Both the position numbers and the translations under genes were made by a program. DNA of 64,000 nucleotides. Origin: an uncultured Rhodospirillaceae bacterium. GTDB lineage: Bacteria; Pseudomonadota; Alphaproteobacteria; Rhodospirillales; UBA2165. Position 1 is the stretch's first letter. Every line of letters starts with the position of its first letter. Below, piece after piece: positions 8,041 through 17,085 of the stretch. The DNA is taken from positions 1-64,000 of the forward strand of contig CAJWAR010000005.1 of NCBI GenBank assembly GCA_913020445.1, written 5' to 3'. The notes beneath the pieces are model-generated. The model had not been told where the DNA came from. It searched no databases and saw only the letters and a program-made list of their open reading frames with translations.

Positions 8041-9336
8041 TTACAGGTTATCGGGGCGGGGGCCGCCAGTGGCCCAATCCAGCAATTCCACCGTATGTAC
8101 GATGGGTATATCCGTACCACTCGCCAATTGAACAAGGCAGCCGATGTTGCCAGTCGCTAGTATTTGCGCGCCATTTTCAGACAATACATCATCAAGCCCG
8201 CCGATCCGCTGGTCTTTTAACTGCCCGGCCATTTCCGGCTGCAATAGATTGTAGCTACCAGCCGAACCGCAGCAATAATGACGGCCTGGAATCTCGGCGA
8301 CATCAAACCCGACAGACTGCAACTGTTGGCGCGGCGCTACGGTAATGCCCTGGCCATGCATCAATGAGCACGCATCATGATAGACCACAGCCGGCAAATG
8401 GATCACCGCTGCAGATGGTAATTCCAGATCGGCGACAATTTCCGAAATATCTTTGGTGAGATCGGAAATTTTTTGCGCCAGCTCGCGATAGGCCGGGTCT
8501 TCTTTAAACAAGTAGGCGTAGTCTTTAACTTCTGTGCCACATCCGGCCGCGTTGATAACAATGGCGTCGAGCCCTTCGCCATCAATCTCGCTTTGCCAAG
8601 CATCGATATTGGCTTGGGCAAAATCGCGCGCAGCATCGTCCTTACCGAGATGATGGGTTAAAGCGCCGCAGCAGCCAACATCATTGGAAACCACTACTTC
8701 ACAGCCGAGCCGTGTCAGCAGCCGAATGGTCGCTTCATTGATCGAGGGGCGCAAAACTTTCTGCGCGCAGCCCAATAATAGCGCTACGCGTTTTTTGCGC
8801 TGCCCCTCAGCCGGGTAGATCTGTGATCCATCCGGCAGGGTTGGCTTTTGAATATTGGCTGGCGCCATATTAATCATCGCCGCCAGTTGGCTGCCCAATA
8901 TGAAAGCCACGGGCTGAGCGAATTTGGCGAGCCTAAGCGCCAGTCGAAAGCGACCGGCGTAAGGTAAAACAATTGCCAAGGCGGCACGGAGCACGCTGTC
9001 GAACCAAGGCCGTTGATGGTGTTCTTCGACATAGGCCCGGGCGTGATCAATGTAGTGCTGATAATGCACTCCCGACGGACAAGCCGACATACAGGCCAGG
9101 CAGGACAAACAGCGATCGACATGAGTGACGATTTCCGGGTTAGGTGCCCCGCCCTGCTCCAGCATATCTTTAATCAGATATATGCGGCCCCTTGGACTAT
9201 CCCGTTCGTCGCCCAAAACGGAATAGGTCGGGCAGGCCGACAGGCAAAATCCGCAATGAACGCATTTGCGAAGATTTTCCTCGATCGCCTGAATGATCGG
9301 ATTGGTGCGCTGATCGGATGTAAATTCGGTTTTCAT
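8041..9336 (-). CDS. glcF: glycolate oxidase iron-sulfur subunit
   Basis: A 431-residue protein with two [4Fe-4S] ferredoxin motifs near the N-terminus ('CVHCGFCLSACP' and 'CLSCLACMSACP') followed by two cysteine-rich CCG domains (for example 'DVGCCGALTHH' and 'GRHYCCGSAGSY'), the architecture of GlcF. It receives electrons from the GlcD/GlcE flavin subunits oxidising glycolate to glyoxylate at the inner membrane. It is the last gene of the glcDEF operon, starting 6 bp after glcE stops. Full length for the family. Confidence 0.95.
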   Translation of the reverse strand: MKTEFTSDQRTNPIIQAIEENLRKCVHCGFCLSACPTYSVLGDERDSPRGRIYLIKDMLEQGGAPNPEIVTHVDRCLSCLACMSACPSGVHYQHYIDHARAYVEEHHQRPWFDSVLRAALAIVLPYAGRFRLALRLAKFAQPVAFILGSQLAAMINMAPANIQKPTLPDGSQIYPAEGQRKKRVALLLGCAQKVLRPSINEATIRLLTRLGCEVVVSNDVGCCGALTHHLGKDDAARDFAQANIDAWQSEIDGEGLDAIVINAAGCGTEVKDYAYLFKEDPAYRELAQKISDLTKDISEIVADLELPSAAVIHLPAVVYHDACSLMHGQGITVAPRQQLQSVGFDVAEIPGRHYCCGSAGSYNLLQPEMAGQLKDQRIGGLDDVLSENGAQILATGNIGCLVQLASGTDIPIVHTVELLDWATGGPRPDNL

Positions 9337-9342
9337 CAGCCG

Positions 9343-10566
9343 TCATCCATCCGCTTTGTACATCTTGCCGGGGTTAAGCACGCCGGCGGGATCAAAACTT
9401 GATTTTATATTACGGCTCAAACGGGCAAGTTCGGCCGGTTGCGGGTGAAACACATCGACGTTGCTGCGAAGCTCTGCACTGGCCCGCACTAAAGTTGCAT
9501 GACCACTGGAATTGTCTACTGCCTGACGAATGATTGTTGCCGAATTCCCGGCATTTGCCGCAACCGCCAACCAAATGAGCCCACCGCCCCAATCATAATA
9601 AAACTCACCGTCAAGCTGGCTTGCAATTGCCGCGACAACGCCGGCACCCGCCGACGGCGGCACCGAAAGCCGCCAAATTTGATCTTCCGCATTGCTCAAA
9701 AAGTTCGCAATATCCCGCACTTCCTGCCACAGGATATCAGAGTTGTGGCCATGCAATTCGTCAACATCACCGCTGGCCTGCCACAAGGCGCGTATCGCCC
9801 GGCACCGCACTTCGACAGAGGGGCCCGGCCCTTGAACGCGAACCGCCGCAACCGAGCCACCAGATGACGCGACATATGAGAGGCTTGATCTAACCGCAAT
9901 ATTGGCCGGCAAATGCGCCGCGCTATTAATCTCGAAAGGTCCCTGCAGGGCCTTACTGAGAGCTTTTATCGCCGCATCATCTTCAAGCCCATAGAGCAAC
10001 ACCGTTCGAGTTTTGTCTGGTTTCGGCAGAACTTTTACGGTCACCGACGTCATCGCGGCCAATGTCCCAAAGGATCCCGCCAGTAGTTTCGATAAATCAA
10101 AGCCGGTTACATTTTTGACCACCCGGCCGCCGGATTTAAATTGTTCACCGCGTCCACTGACAGCCTCAAAGCCTAAGAAATGATCCCTCGCCGCGCCCGC
10201 CTGCAAGCGCTTCGAGCCGGACAAATTAGCAGCGATTGTACCGCCCAAGGTGCCACTGTTATTACCGCCATAGAGCAACGAGAAATCCGGCGGCTCAAAA
10301 GCGAGCTGCTGGTTTTCTTCTGCCAATGCTTGCTGAATTTCCATCATCGAAGTCCCGGCAGCGGCTGATAGAACCAGCTCTGCCGGTTCATACAGCATAA
10401 TACCGGTTAGTTTTGTCAGATCGAGAAGCGCCGCGGAATTGACCGGCCTTCCCCAATCACATTTCGATCCAGCACCAATAATTTCCAGCGTTTGCTTGTC
10501 CTCAATGGCGGCCCGAATGATATCCAACACGTCTTTTTTGGTTTGCGGTAATAGGCGATCAGTCAC
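9343..10566 (-). CDS. glcE: glycolate oxidase FAD-binding subunit
   Basis: A 407-residue FAD-linked oxidase subunit. The PP-loop region 'LEIIGAGSKCDWGR' and 'ELVLSAAAGTSMMEIQQALAE' identify the FAD-binding domain, and the C-terminus 'FDPAGVLNPGKMYK' is typical of GlcE. The GTG at 10566 ('VTDRLLPQT') is chosen as start: AAGGA lies about 8 nt upstream and it leaves a 10-bp gap after glcD, whereas in-frame starts as far as 10644 would overlap glcD by up to 68 bp. Works with GlcD and GlcF in glycolate oxidation. Confidence 0.92.
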   Translation of the reverse strand: MTDRLLPQTKKDVLDIIRAAIEDKQTLEIIGAGSKCDWGRPVNSAALLDLTKLTGIMLYEPAELVLSAAAGTSMMEIQQALAEENQQLAFEPPDFSLLYGGNNSGTLGGTIAANLSGSKRLQAGAARDHFLGFEAVSGRGEQFKSGGRVVKNVTGFDLSKLLAGSFGTLAAMTSVTVKVLPKPDKTRTVLLYGLEDDAAIKALSKALQGPFEINSAAHLPANIAVRSSLSYVASSGGSVAAVRVQGPGPSVEVRCRAIRALWQASGDVDELHGHNSDILWQEVRDIANFLSNAEDQIWRLSVPPSAGAGVVAAIASQLDGEFYYDWGGGLIWLAVAANAGNSATIIRQAVDNSSGHATLVRASAELRSNVDVFHPQPAELARLSRNIKSSFDPAGVLNPGKMYKADG

Positions 10567-10576
10567 AGTCAATCCT

Positions 10577-12076
10577 TTAAAACCTGGGGATGTCAGGGAA
10601 GCGGGTTTGACCATCGTGGACGTGAACGCGGCCCAGTTCGGCACAATTATGCAGCGTCGGAAAAACTTTTCCTGGGTTCAACAGACTGTCCGGATCGAAC
10701 GCACATTTGACGCGTTGTTGTTGGTTGAGGTCTTCTTCGGTAAACATCGTGCCCATGAGATCGCGTTTTTCAACACCAACGCCATGCTCGCCGGATAATA
10801 CGCCACCAACTTCAACGCAGAGCTTCAAGATATCGGCGCCAAAGTCTTCCGCCCGTTCAAGCTCACCTGGAACATTGGCATCATACATAATCAAAGGATG
10901 GAGATTGCCGTCACCAGCATGAAACACATTAGCGACACGAAGCTCGTATTTCTTCGACATCTCGTCCATGCGTTTTAGAACTTCCGGCAGCCGTGCCCTC
11001 GGAATAGTGCCATCCATGCAATAATAATCGGGGGTAATACGCCCTACTGCCGGGAAGGCATTTTTTCGACCAGCCCAGAATTTTTCCCGTTCAGCTTCAT
11101 TTTCGCTGACCCGGAAATAACCGGCGCCCAAATCCGCGGCAATCCCCTGCACCCGGTCGATCAAATGATCCACTTCGGCTTTCGGCCCATCGAGCTCGAC
11201 GATCAGCAACGCCTCGGCATCAAGCGGGTAACCAGCCTGAACAAACTCCTCGGTCGCGTGGATGGCGGGTTTATCCATCATTTCCATACCGCCCGGGATA
11301 ATGCCCGCTCCGATGATTGCCGCCACACAATCACCGGCAAGCACAGCACTATCAAAACCGATGAGCATCGCCCGCGCGGTATCGGGTTGGCGCAAAATAC
11401 GGACGGTGACTTCGGTAATAATACCGAGCAATCCTTCTGACCCGGTCACCAGACCGAGCAAATCATAACCTTCTGATTCCAAATGCTTGCCGCCGAGCCG
11501 AATGACATCGCCATTGATCAGCACCATTTCAACGCCCAGCACATTGTTCGTGGTGAGACCATATTTTAAGCAATGCACGCCGCCGGAATTCTCGGCAATA
11601 TTGCCGCCGATCGAGCACGCGATTTGGCTTGAAGGGTCGGGCGCATAATAGAACCCGTGATCGGCAACGGCTTCGCTAATGGCCAGATTGGTCACGCCGG
11701 GCTGGGTAACAACCGCCCGATTGGCGTAATCGATATCGAGGACTTTATTAAACTTGCCGAGTCCGAGCATGACCCCATCGGCCAACGGTAAAGCGCCGCC
11801 CGATAACGATGTCCCGGCCCCCCGCGCAACCACTTTTACGCCCGCGTCATCACAATATTTGAGAATTTCTGACACTTGCGCCGTGGTTTCAGGCAGCACG
11901 ACGACCATCGGCAGCTGGCGATAAGCCGACAAGCCATCACATTCGTATGCCCTCAAGCCATCAGGATCGGTTATAACATTCGCCCCAAACGGGCCGCCCG
12001 GCACAATTCGGTTGAGTTGATCTATTATTTCAGGACGCTTGGCTATGATTGCGGCATCAGGCTCAGGCATTTGCAT
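10577..12076 (-). CDS. glcD: glycolate oxidase subunit GlcD, FAD-linked
   Basis: A 499-residue member of the FAD-binding oxidase/vanillyl-alcohol oxidase fold. Marks include 'VVARGAGTSLSGGALP' in the FAD domain, 'CSIGGNIAENSGGVHCLKYG', and the C-terminal 'HAGDGNLHPLI' and 'GEHGVGVEKRD' that carry the metal and substrate residues. It oxidises glycolate (or lactate-like 2-hydroxyacids) and is the first gene of glcDEF. The upstream spacer to rpmJ holds the rpmJ terminator and should also hold the glc promoter; no regulator gene is adjacent. Confidence 0.95.
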   Translation of the reverse strand: MQMPEPDAAIIAKRPEIIDQLNRIVPGGPFGANVITDPDGLRAYECDGLSAYRQLPMVVVLPETTAQVSEILKYCDDAGVKVVARGAGTSLSGGALPLADGVMLGLGKFNKVLDIDYANRAVVTQPGVTNLAISEAVADHGFYYAPDPSSQIACSIGGNIAENSGGVHCLKYGLTTNNVLGVEMVLINGDVIRLGGKHLESEGYDLLGLVTGSEGLLGIITEVTVRILRQPDTARAMLIGFDSAVLAGDCVAAIIGAGIIPGGMEMMDKPAIHATEEFVQAGYPLDAEALLIVELDGPKAEVDHLIDRVQGIAADLGAGYFRVSENEAEREKFWAGRKNAFPAVGRITPDYYCMDGTIPRARLPEVLKRMDEMSKKYELRVANVFHAGDGNLHPLIMYDANVPGELERAEDFGADILKLCVEVGGVLSGEHGVGVEKRDLMGTMFTEEDLNQQQRVKCAFDPDSLLNPGKVFPTLHNCAELGRVHVHDGQTRFPDIPRF

Positions 12077-12135
12077 AGCGACTATCCTCCCTCAACAAAT
12101 TTCGAAGAGGTAGAATAGAGAATTGTTTGGATCAG

Positions 12136-12180
12136 AAAAAGCAAAACCGCGCTCTGGAGCAAATAACTGCCGGCGCGGTT
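12136..12180 (-). terminator. rho-independent terminator after rpmJ
   Basis: Inverted repeat AACCGCGC (12145-12152) / GCGCGGTT (12173-12180), followed on the minus strand by a T-rich tract (TTTTGCTTTTTC). A second small hairpin, AAGGGTAA / TTACCCTT, overlaps the rpmJ stop codon at about 12202-12220. Both fit the end of the minus-strand rpmJ transcript. Confidence 0.7.
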
Positions 12181-12212
12181 AGATAAATTTTAATTGCCGA
12201 AAAGGGTAAGTT

Positions 12213-12338
12213 TTACCCTTGGCGTGCTTTAAAGCGGGGATTCTGTTTGTTAATCACATACAGACGACCACGCCGCCGCACGACGCGACAGTTCTTATCT
12301 CTTGCTTTCGCAGATTTAAGCGAACTACGAACTTTCAT
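12213..12338 (-). CDS. rpmJ: 50S ribosomal protein L36, zinc-free form
   Basis: A 41-residue, very basic protein starting '[17 protein letters not shown]' and ending 'NPRFKARQG'. This is the longer alphaproteobacterial L36 type, which lacks the CxxC...CxxxxH zinc ribbon; only one Cys remains. It is a structural protein of the large ribosomal subunit. The ATG at 12338 has a GAGG ribosome site 8 nt upstream. It is transcribed alone with its own terminator, typical of L36 in alphaproteobacteria, away from the main ribosomal operons. Confidence 0.95.
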   Translation of the reverse strand: MKVRSSLKSAKARDKNCRVVRRRGRLYVINKQNPRFKARQG

Positions 12339-12510
12339 TTTGCCGTCCTCATAACAGTACAATGCCGCCTCAACTGGCGGCGAAAGATGCGGGAAAATAG
12401 GGTGCAAACCATCATCTGTCAACGCCTGCAGCCATTTTTTTACACATTTTATCAAAAAAACCTAAGTATTATCCTTAAAAGCAAGTTAGAGGCTTGGGTC
12501 GGTTTAAACA

Positions 12511-12546
12511 TATAAAAAAAGGGCGGCTACATGGTGGCCGCCCTTT
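12511..12546 (-). terminator. rho-independent terminator after the sulfide dehydrogenase pair
   Basis: Perfect 10-bp arms AAAGGGCGGC (12518-12527) and GCCGCCCTTT (12537-12546) with a 9-nt loop, followed on the minus strand by a run of seven T. It sits 21 bp after the stop of the flavoprotein gene and separates it from rpmJ. Confidence 0.9.
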
Positions 12547-12566
12547 CTTCATTAGACGCGGGCGAA

Positions 12567-13850
12567 TTACCCCCAAATGTCTTGGCTTATACTGGCGTAC
12601 CAACCACGTGAATAGTCAGCTTCTTTTGACCGGTATTCGGCATTTGCACCAGATGGGCTCAAGCCTCCAGAACCCTTCATTTTGATAATTTTACCGTTAG
12701 CAAAACCGTAAACCATCGCCACCGAAATGCCATAGTTCTCGGCAACCAAACTATAACAGGTATTAACAAATTTCGGTGTTCCAGGACTTTGACCTTGCAG
12801 TAAATTACTTACTGCGGCGGCACACACCTTTGCCTGAGCCGATGCCGAAAAACCGGATTTTGGCATTGGCGAGGCAACACTTGCATCACCAATAACATGA
12901 ACACCCGGCATGAGCTTGGACTCAAAGGTCAATTGATTAACCGGGCACCAGCCAGATTTATTGGTTAAACCAGAAGTCTGGGCAATTTTTCCCGCTTTTT
13001 GGGCTGGAATAAAATTAATTACATCTCCTTTGTATTCACCGAACTCGGTGAACAGCTTTTTAGCCTTGGCGTCGGCCCGGACAACAATTCCATCATCAGA
13101 CGTGTGATGATATTCAATCATCCCCGGATAAAGTTTTGCCCAGCCTTCTTTGAACAATCCCTGCTTTGAAAACTTCGGTTTCGGGTCAAGCACGAGTATT
13201 TTAGATTTGGGTTTGTGCTTCTTGAAATAATTCGCGACCAAGCTGACCCGCTCACCCGGTCCAGGTGGGCAACGGAACGGATTTAGTGGTGGTGACATAA
13301 GGAAGGTACCGCCATCCGGCATAGCTGCTAATTGATTGCGAAGTAAGATTGTCTGAGGTCCCGCTTTCCATGCGTGCGGAATAATATTCGCTGTACTTGC
13401 ATCAAGACCGCTAATTTTGTCCCAACGAAAATCGATACCCGGCGACACGATGCAGCGCTCAAACGAAATATCACCGCCTTTTGCAAGTTTCACTGATTTC
13501 TTCGCGCCGTCAATATGGGTGACCAGATCGTGCACCACCGTGACACCCATTTTTTTTAAGGCATCATAATTATGGGTGATGTAATCCATTTTATTGATGC
13601 CGCCAATTACCGTATTTGAGAATGGGCAGGTGGCGTACTGAGAAGATGGTTCAACTAGAACGACAGATATTTTAGGATTAAAACGTTTGAGATATTTGGC
13701 TGCCGTTGCACCACCAAATCCACCCCCAACAACCACGACCTGTGCCTTACCTGTGGCAGCAAAAGGAGCTTTACCATTGAGTGTGAGCGAGCCAAGCGCC
13801 GCAGAAACTCCGAGTCCGGCTGTAAAATGTCTTCTTGATATTTTAGCCAT
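12567..13850 (-). CDS. fccB: flavocytochrome c sulfide dehydrogenase, flavoprotein subunit
   Basis: A 427-residue Tat-exported FAD protein (signal 'SRRHFTAGLG') of the FccB/SoxF family. The FAD-binding 'VVVVGGGFGGATAAKYL' starts at about residue 38; redox Cys residues occur in 'CPFSNTVIGG' and 'NPFRCPPGPGERVS', and a C-terminal FCSD-type domain ends the protein ('GISVAMVYGFANGKI', 'WYASISQDIWG'). It would oxidise sulfide in the periplasm and hand electrons to the small cytochrome encoded 15 bp upstream. The absence of other sox genes nearby suggests a stand-alone sulfide detoxification or oxidation unit. Confidence 0.92.
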   Translation of the reverse strand: MAKISRRHFTAGLGVSAALGSLTLNGKAPFAATGKAQVVVVGGGFGGATAAKYLKRFNPKISVVLVEPSSQYATCPFSNTVIGGINKMDYITHNYDALKKMGVTVVHDLVTHIDGAKKSVKLAKGGDISFERCIVSPGIDFRWDKISGLDASTANIIPHAWKAGPQTILLRNQLAAMPDGGTFLMSPPLNPFRCPPGPGERVSLVANYFKKHKPKSKILVLDPKPKFSKQGLFKEGWAKLYPGMIEYHHTSDDGIVVRADAKAKKLFTEFGEYKGDVINFIPAQKAGKIAQTSGLTNKSGWCPVNQLTFESKLMPGVHVIGDASVASPMPKSGFSASAQAKVCAAAVSNLLQGQSPGTPKFVNTCYSLVAENYGISVAMVYGFANGKIIKMKGSGGLSPSGANAEYRSKEADYSRGWYASISQDIWG

Positions 13851-13865
13851 TGTTTTCTCCTCCCC

Positions 13866-14174
13866 CTACTTATTAGCAATAATGCCGGAAATGGCATCAA
13901 GTTCGCTGTCACTAAAGCCTTTGGTGATACGCATCATCACAGTCGATGATTTTGCACCAGATTTAAAAGCTTTGAGTTTGTCCACGATAAAATTCTTAGT
14001 TTTACCGGCGATGGTCGGCATGTCGCCGACACTTTTGCCGTTCGTGCCGTGGCACGAATAACATGTATTAGCCAACACAGCAGCTGACGCCGTTTCGGCA
14101 TTAGCAGGTTGATAAACGTAGGCTATTCCGACGATTACCATCCCGGCTAACAGTATTTTATTTTGTGTAATCAT
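13866..14174 (-). CDS. fccA: c-type cytochrome subunit of flavocytochrome c sulfide dehydrogenase
   Basis: A 102-residue periplasmic class I cytochrome c. An N-terminal signal peptide ends at 'ANA', followed by one haem motif 'CYSCH' and a 'GDMPTIAG' loop; the distal Met is likely in the 'TVMMRITKGFSD' segment. It carries one haem, unlike the two-haem FccA of some sulfur bacteria, and resembles SoxE-like single-haem partners. It is the first gene of a two-gene operon with the flavoprotein; GGGAGG lies 7 nt before the start. Confidence 0.88.
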   Translation of the reverse strand: MITQNKILLAGMVIVGIAYVYQPANAETASAAVLANTCYSCHGTNGKSVGDMPTIAGKTKNFIVDKLKAFKSGAKSSTVMMRITKGFSDSELDAISGIIANK

Positions 14175-14389
14175 TTGGGGCCTCCCTTTATTAAGGTCTT
14201 TGAGTTGAAATAAAAAAATTAAGCAGAAAAATATCCTCCCCCATCAATTTATGATCATATTATTACAGTATAATAATGTGAATTTAATTCAACATTTTTT
14301 TTATGGGTATTAGATAAGAATTGGCTGGGTAGATTGCACCCAACACGATTTCGGCATGATTAAATTGGAAATGTTTTTTTGAAAAAAGA

Positions 14390-14464
14390 TGGTGGGCGCG
14401 GTAGGGTTTGAACCTACGACCCCCTCGATGTCACCGAGGTGCTCTCCCGCTGAGCTACGCGCCC
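14390..14464 (-). tRNA. tRNA-Val (anticodon GAC)
   Basis: On the minus strand the sequence folds as a full cloverleaf: acceptor GGGCGCG / CGCGCCC, D-arm with GCTCAGC, anticodon stem CCTCG / CGAGG with loop GTGACAT (anticodon GAC, U33 kept), T-arm with GTTCGAA, and an encoded 3' CCA. It stands alone; a T-rich stretch follows the 3' end and may terminate transcription. Confidence 0.96.
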
Positions 14465-14589
14465 ATTTAAAAAGCTGCTGTATATGACCGCCCTTTAATG
14501 GAGTGGGTTTTATATTGATTTTTGAAGATTGTGCAAGCATCGGATGGGTATCGTTGAGACCGCTCGATCACTATTTCATGTACTGACAA

Positions 14590-15570
14590 GTGATGCCCGA
14601 TCAACTAATGTCAATTAATCAAAGATTTATGCTTTTCGGAGGAAAATTGGATAAACAAACCCATATTGTTGAGACCTGTGAAGCGCTGGAAAATCGCGCT
14701 GATGAAAGTTCGGGCGATGATTTAAATGTCGCGTTCGAGATTGCTCGCCCGTCGGTACAATCTATACCTTTTGTTTTTGCCTCCCCCCACAGCGGCACAA
14801 ATTACCTCGACTCATTTGTCGGCGCATCTAAGCTTGATCCAATTTCACTGAGAGGTTCGGAAGATAGTTTTGTTGATGATCTCTACAGCCATGTGCCGCA
14901 ATGTGGCGCCCCTCTGCTTAAAGCTCTGTTTCCACGCGCCTATGTCGACCCCAACCGGGAGGCTTACGAGCTTGATCCGCGGATGTTTGAAGATCATCTG
15001 CCAAGATATGTTAATACTTCCAGTCCGCGGGTATTTGCGGGGCTCGGCACGATCCCGCGCGTCGTTACCAATGGCGATGAGATTTACCAAAATAAGATTA
15101 CCTTCACGGAAGGCAAGCAACGCATAGAGGATTTCTATTTTCCCTATCATGCCGCGCTGCAGAGATTGATTGATGAAACCAAACTATTGTTTGGCAGGTG
15201 CATTTTAATTGACTGTCATTCCATGCCGTCGATCGGCGGTCCGATGGACAATGATAAGGGAGATCAACGCGTCGATGTTGTACTTGGTAATAAATTCGGC
15301 GAAGCTTGTTCGCCCGAACTGATAAAATTTGTCGAAGATTATTTCAAAATTAATGGCATGATTGTCCAGCGTAATCAGCCTTACGCGGGCGGCTACACGA
15401 CCCGTCACTACGGATCGCCCGAAACCGGCGTCCATGCTTTACAAATTGAGATCAACCGCGCGCTTTACATGAACGAAGCTTCGATCACCCGCAATGCCGG
15501 TTATGGTGACCTTAAAGCCAAAATCTCAAACCTGTTAATCGCCCTCGCTGAAGCCAAATTAGCCCTTTAA
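14590..15570 (+). CDS. N-formylglutamate amidohydrolase family protein
   Basis: A zinc-dependent hydrolase of the HutG/FGase family, about 307-326 residues. Marks are 'ASPHSGTNY' (metal His), 'RGSEDSFVDDLY', 'PRAYVDPNREAYELDP', 'IDCHSMPS' (metal His) and 'NQPYAGGYTTRHYG', all expected of the family. It probably removes the formyl group from N-formylglutamate or a related N-formyl amino acid. Start is uncertain: GTG at 14590 gives the longest form, but CGGAGG lies just before a TTG at 14647, which is the best ribosome site. No hut genes are adjacent, so a role outside histidine breakdown is possible. Confidence 0.88.
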   Translation: MMPDQLMSINQRFMLFGGKLDKQTHIVETCEALENRADESSGDDLNVAFEIARPSVQSIPFVFASPHSGTNYLDSFVGASKLDPISLRGSEDSFVDDLYSHVPQCGAPLLKALFPRAYVDPNREAYELDPRMFEDHLPRYVNTSSPRVFAGLGTIPRVVTNGDEIYQNKITFTEGKQRIEDFYFPYHAALQRLIDETKLLFGRCILIDCHSMPSIGGPMDNDKGDQRVDVVLGNKFGEACSPELIKFVEDYFKINGMIVQRNQPYAGGYTTRHYGSPETGVHALQIEINRALYMNEASITRNAGYGDLKAKISNLLIALAEAKLAL

Positions 15571-15654
15571 ATAGGCGTTTTTACCCGAAATTGGCACATT
15601 TGTTGCTCATATACTTAATAAGACCAAAAAATGGTCAAAATATAGGTGTGAAAA

Positions 15655-16596
15655 ATGGTGTGTGTGAAGATACCGAATATAGTCGTCGTCATTGCCGTAT
15701 TGGTCCTGGTGTTAGCCAGCGCGCCGGTACGGGCTGTTGAGAATCCAAAAGAAAAACTCAGCGAAAACAACGAGTTAAACCCATCAAATACCTATCTCTG
15801 TCAATCACAGACACGCGGTTTTGAAACCGCTCTCGGTATCCCGCCGCATCTCCTAACCGCCATTTCCTTGGCCGAATCCGGCAAATGGGACGACACCAAC
15901 AGGGCACTATTTGCCTGGCCGTGGACGGTAATGGCTAAGGGTAAGGGGCACTATTTACCGTCAAAAGCAGCGGCGATCGCCAAAGTTCGAATTTTACAGG
16001 CCCAAGGGGTTAAAAACATCGATGTCGGCTGCATGCAAATAAATCTCTATTATCACCCCAAAGCCTTCGAAGATTTAAATGCCGCCTTCGACCCCGAACG
16101 CAATGTCGGATATGCCGCTAATTTTCTCGCGGCCATCAATCAAAGCACGCTTTCCTGGCCACAAGCCGCCGCCAATTACCATTCGACAACACCTTCGAAG
16201 AACGAAATTTATCTCAATAAAGTGCTGGGGCTGTGGCAGAAAGTAAGTAATAAATCTATTCGAAGTTCAGGTTTCCGGCGCTCGCCTGATCCAGCCTATT
16301 ATGACCCGATCGGCCGAACGGCTCAGGCCGCTTTGCTAAAATCCAGATTTCGTGCCCGGCTGGCAGCTGAGCGCAACGCTAAGAAACCGGAGAAAAAGAC
16401 CCATAATCTGGAAGCCTGGCGGCGTGGCCGATTTAATCATAATAGTCTTCAGGTGCAAGCCGCCCTGCAGAAAGCTGACCGTGCCCGCAAACGTAAAAAC
16501 TATTTGAACACAGGCAAAAGAAGTTTTTCTACCAAACGTCAACACCAATTGACCCAGTGGCGCAAAAACCGGAGCCCGGCGGCGTTTAGAAAATAA
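15655..16596 (+). CDS. periplasmic lytic transglycosylase (SLT family)
   Basis: A 313-residue exported protein with a signal peptide ('IVVVIAVLVLVLASAPVRA') and a soluble lytic transglycosylase domain at about residues 50-205. The catalytic Glu is in 'AISLAESGKW', followed by 'DVGCMQINLYYHP' and 'NYHSTTPSKNEIYLNKV', the usual SLT motifs. The C-terminal 100 residues are basic and low in complexity ('KPEKKTHNLEAWRRGRFNH'), possibly binding peptidoglycan or DNA. It should cleave the glycan strands of murein, often to make room for envelope machines. Confidence 0.9.
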   Translation: MVCVKIPNIVVVIAVLVLVLASAPVRAVENPKEKLSENNELNPSNTYLCQSQTRGFETALGIPPHLLTAISLAESGKWDDTNRALFAWPWTVMAKGKGHYLPSKAAAIAKVRILQAQGVKNIDVGCMQINLYYHPKAFEDLNAAFDPERNVGYAANFLAAINQSTLSWPQAAANYHSTTPSKNEIYLNKVLGLWQKVSNKSIRSSGFRRSPDPAYYDPIGRTAQAALLKSRFRARLAAERNAKKPEKKTHNLEAWRRGRFNHNSLQVQAALQKADRARKRKNYLNTGKRSFSTKRQHQLTQWRKNRSPAAFRK

Positions 16597-16663
16597 GAGG
16601 TGCAGCCAGTTCTGAATGCAGATAGATTCCTGAAGTAAACTTGTGAGCATCAGGAACTAAACC

Positions 16664-17071
16664 GTGACTTTAAAATCGCGCTATTTGCTTAATATGTTGG
16701 GTGTCTCCATCCTGCACTTTTTTGCCTTTATTTCCTTTATGCTGATCACCGGAAAGATGGATCGCATACTCGTTGCCATACCAATAAATTTAATTCTGCT
16801 GGTGGGGGTAAACTTGGTTGGTGCATGGATTTTTTTTATGCCCATCCAGAAATACCTAAATGGCGAACTCGAACTTAGTCGCGTGGTTAAGCGCATTCAC
16901 CAATTGCCATGGATGTCTTCTGCTTGGGCCTGTGTGCTGGTCTCAGCCGAAACAAAGAATCTCGCGGAATCAAAGTTGATGGCTGGTGTTGAATTTATTG
17001 CCAAAGGTGAATTGCCCATTCGAGGTAAGACCGAAGCGGTTAAAGTTTACGAAGTTTTACCCAAAAGGTAG
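16664..17071 (+). pseudogene. internally deleted membrane adenylate/guanylate cyclase
   Basis: A 135-residue frame made of two parts that do not belong side by side. Residues 1-90 are two membrane helices plus a linker ('LELSRVVKRIHQLPWMSSAW'), as at the N-terminus of membrane class III cyclases. Residues 95-135 ('VEFIAKGELPIRGKTEAVKVYEV') match the last strands of the cyclase catalytic domain. The HAMP-like region and the whole catalytic core with its metal-binding Asp residues are missing, so the deletion seems in frame and the product cannot make cyclic nucleotide. GTG start at 16664 behind AGGAA. It may be expressed as a stub, or be decaying. Confidence 0.65.
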
Positions 17072-17085
17072 AGGATAATCATTTA

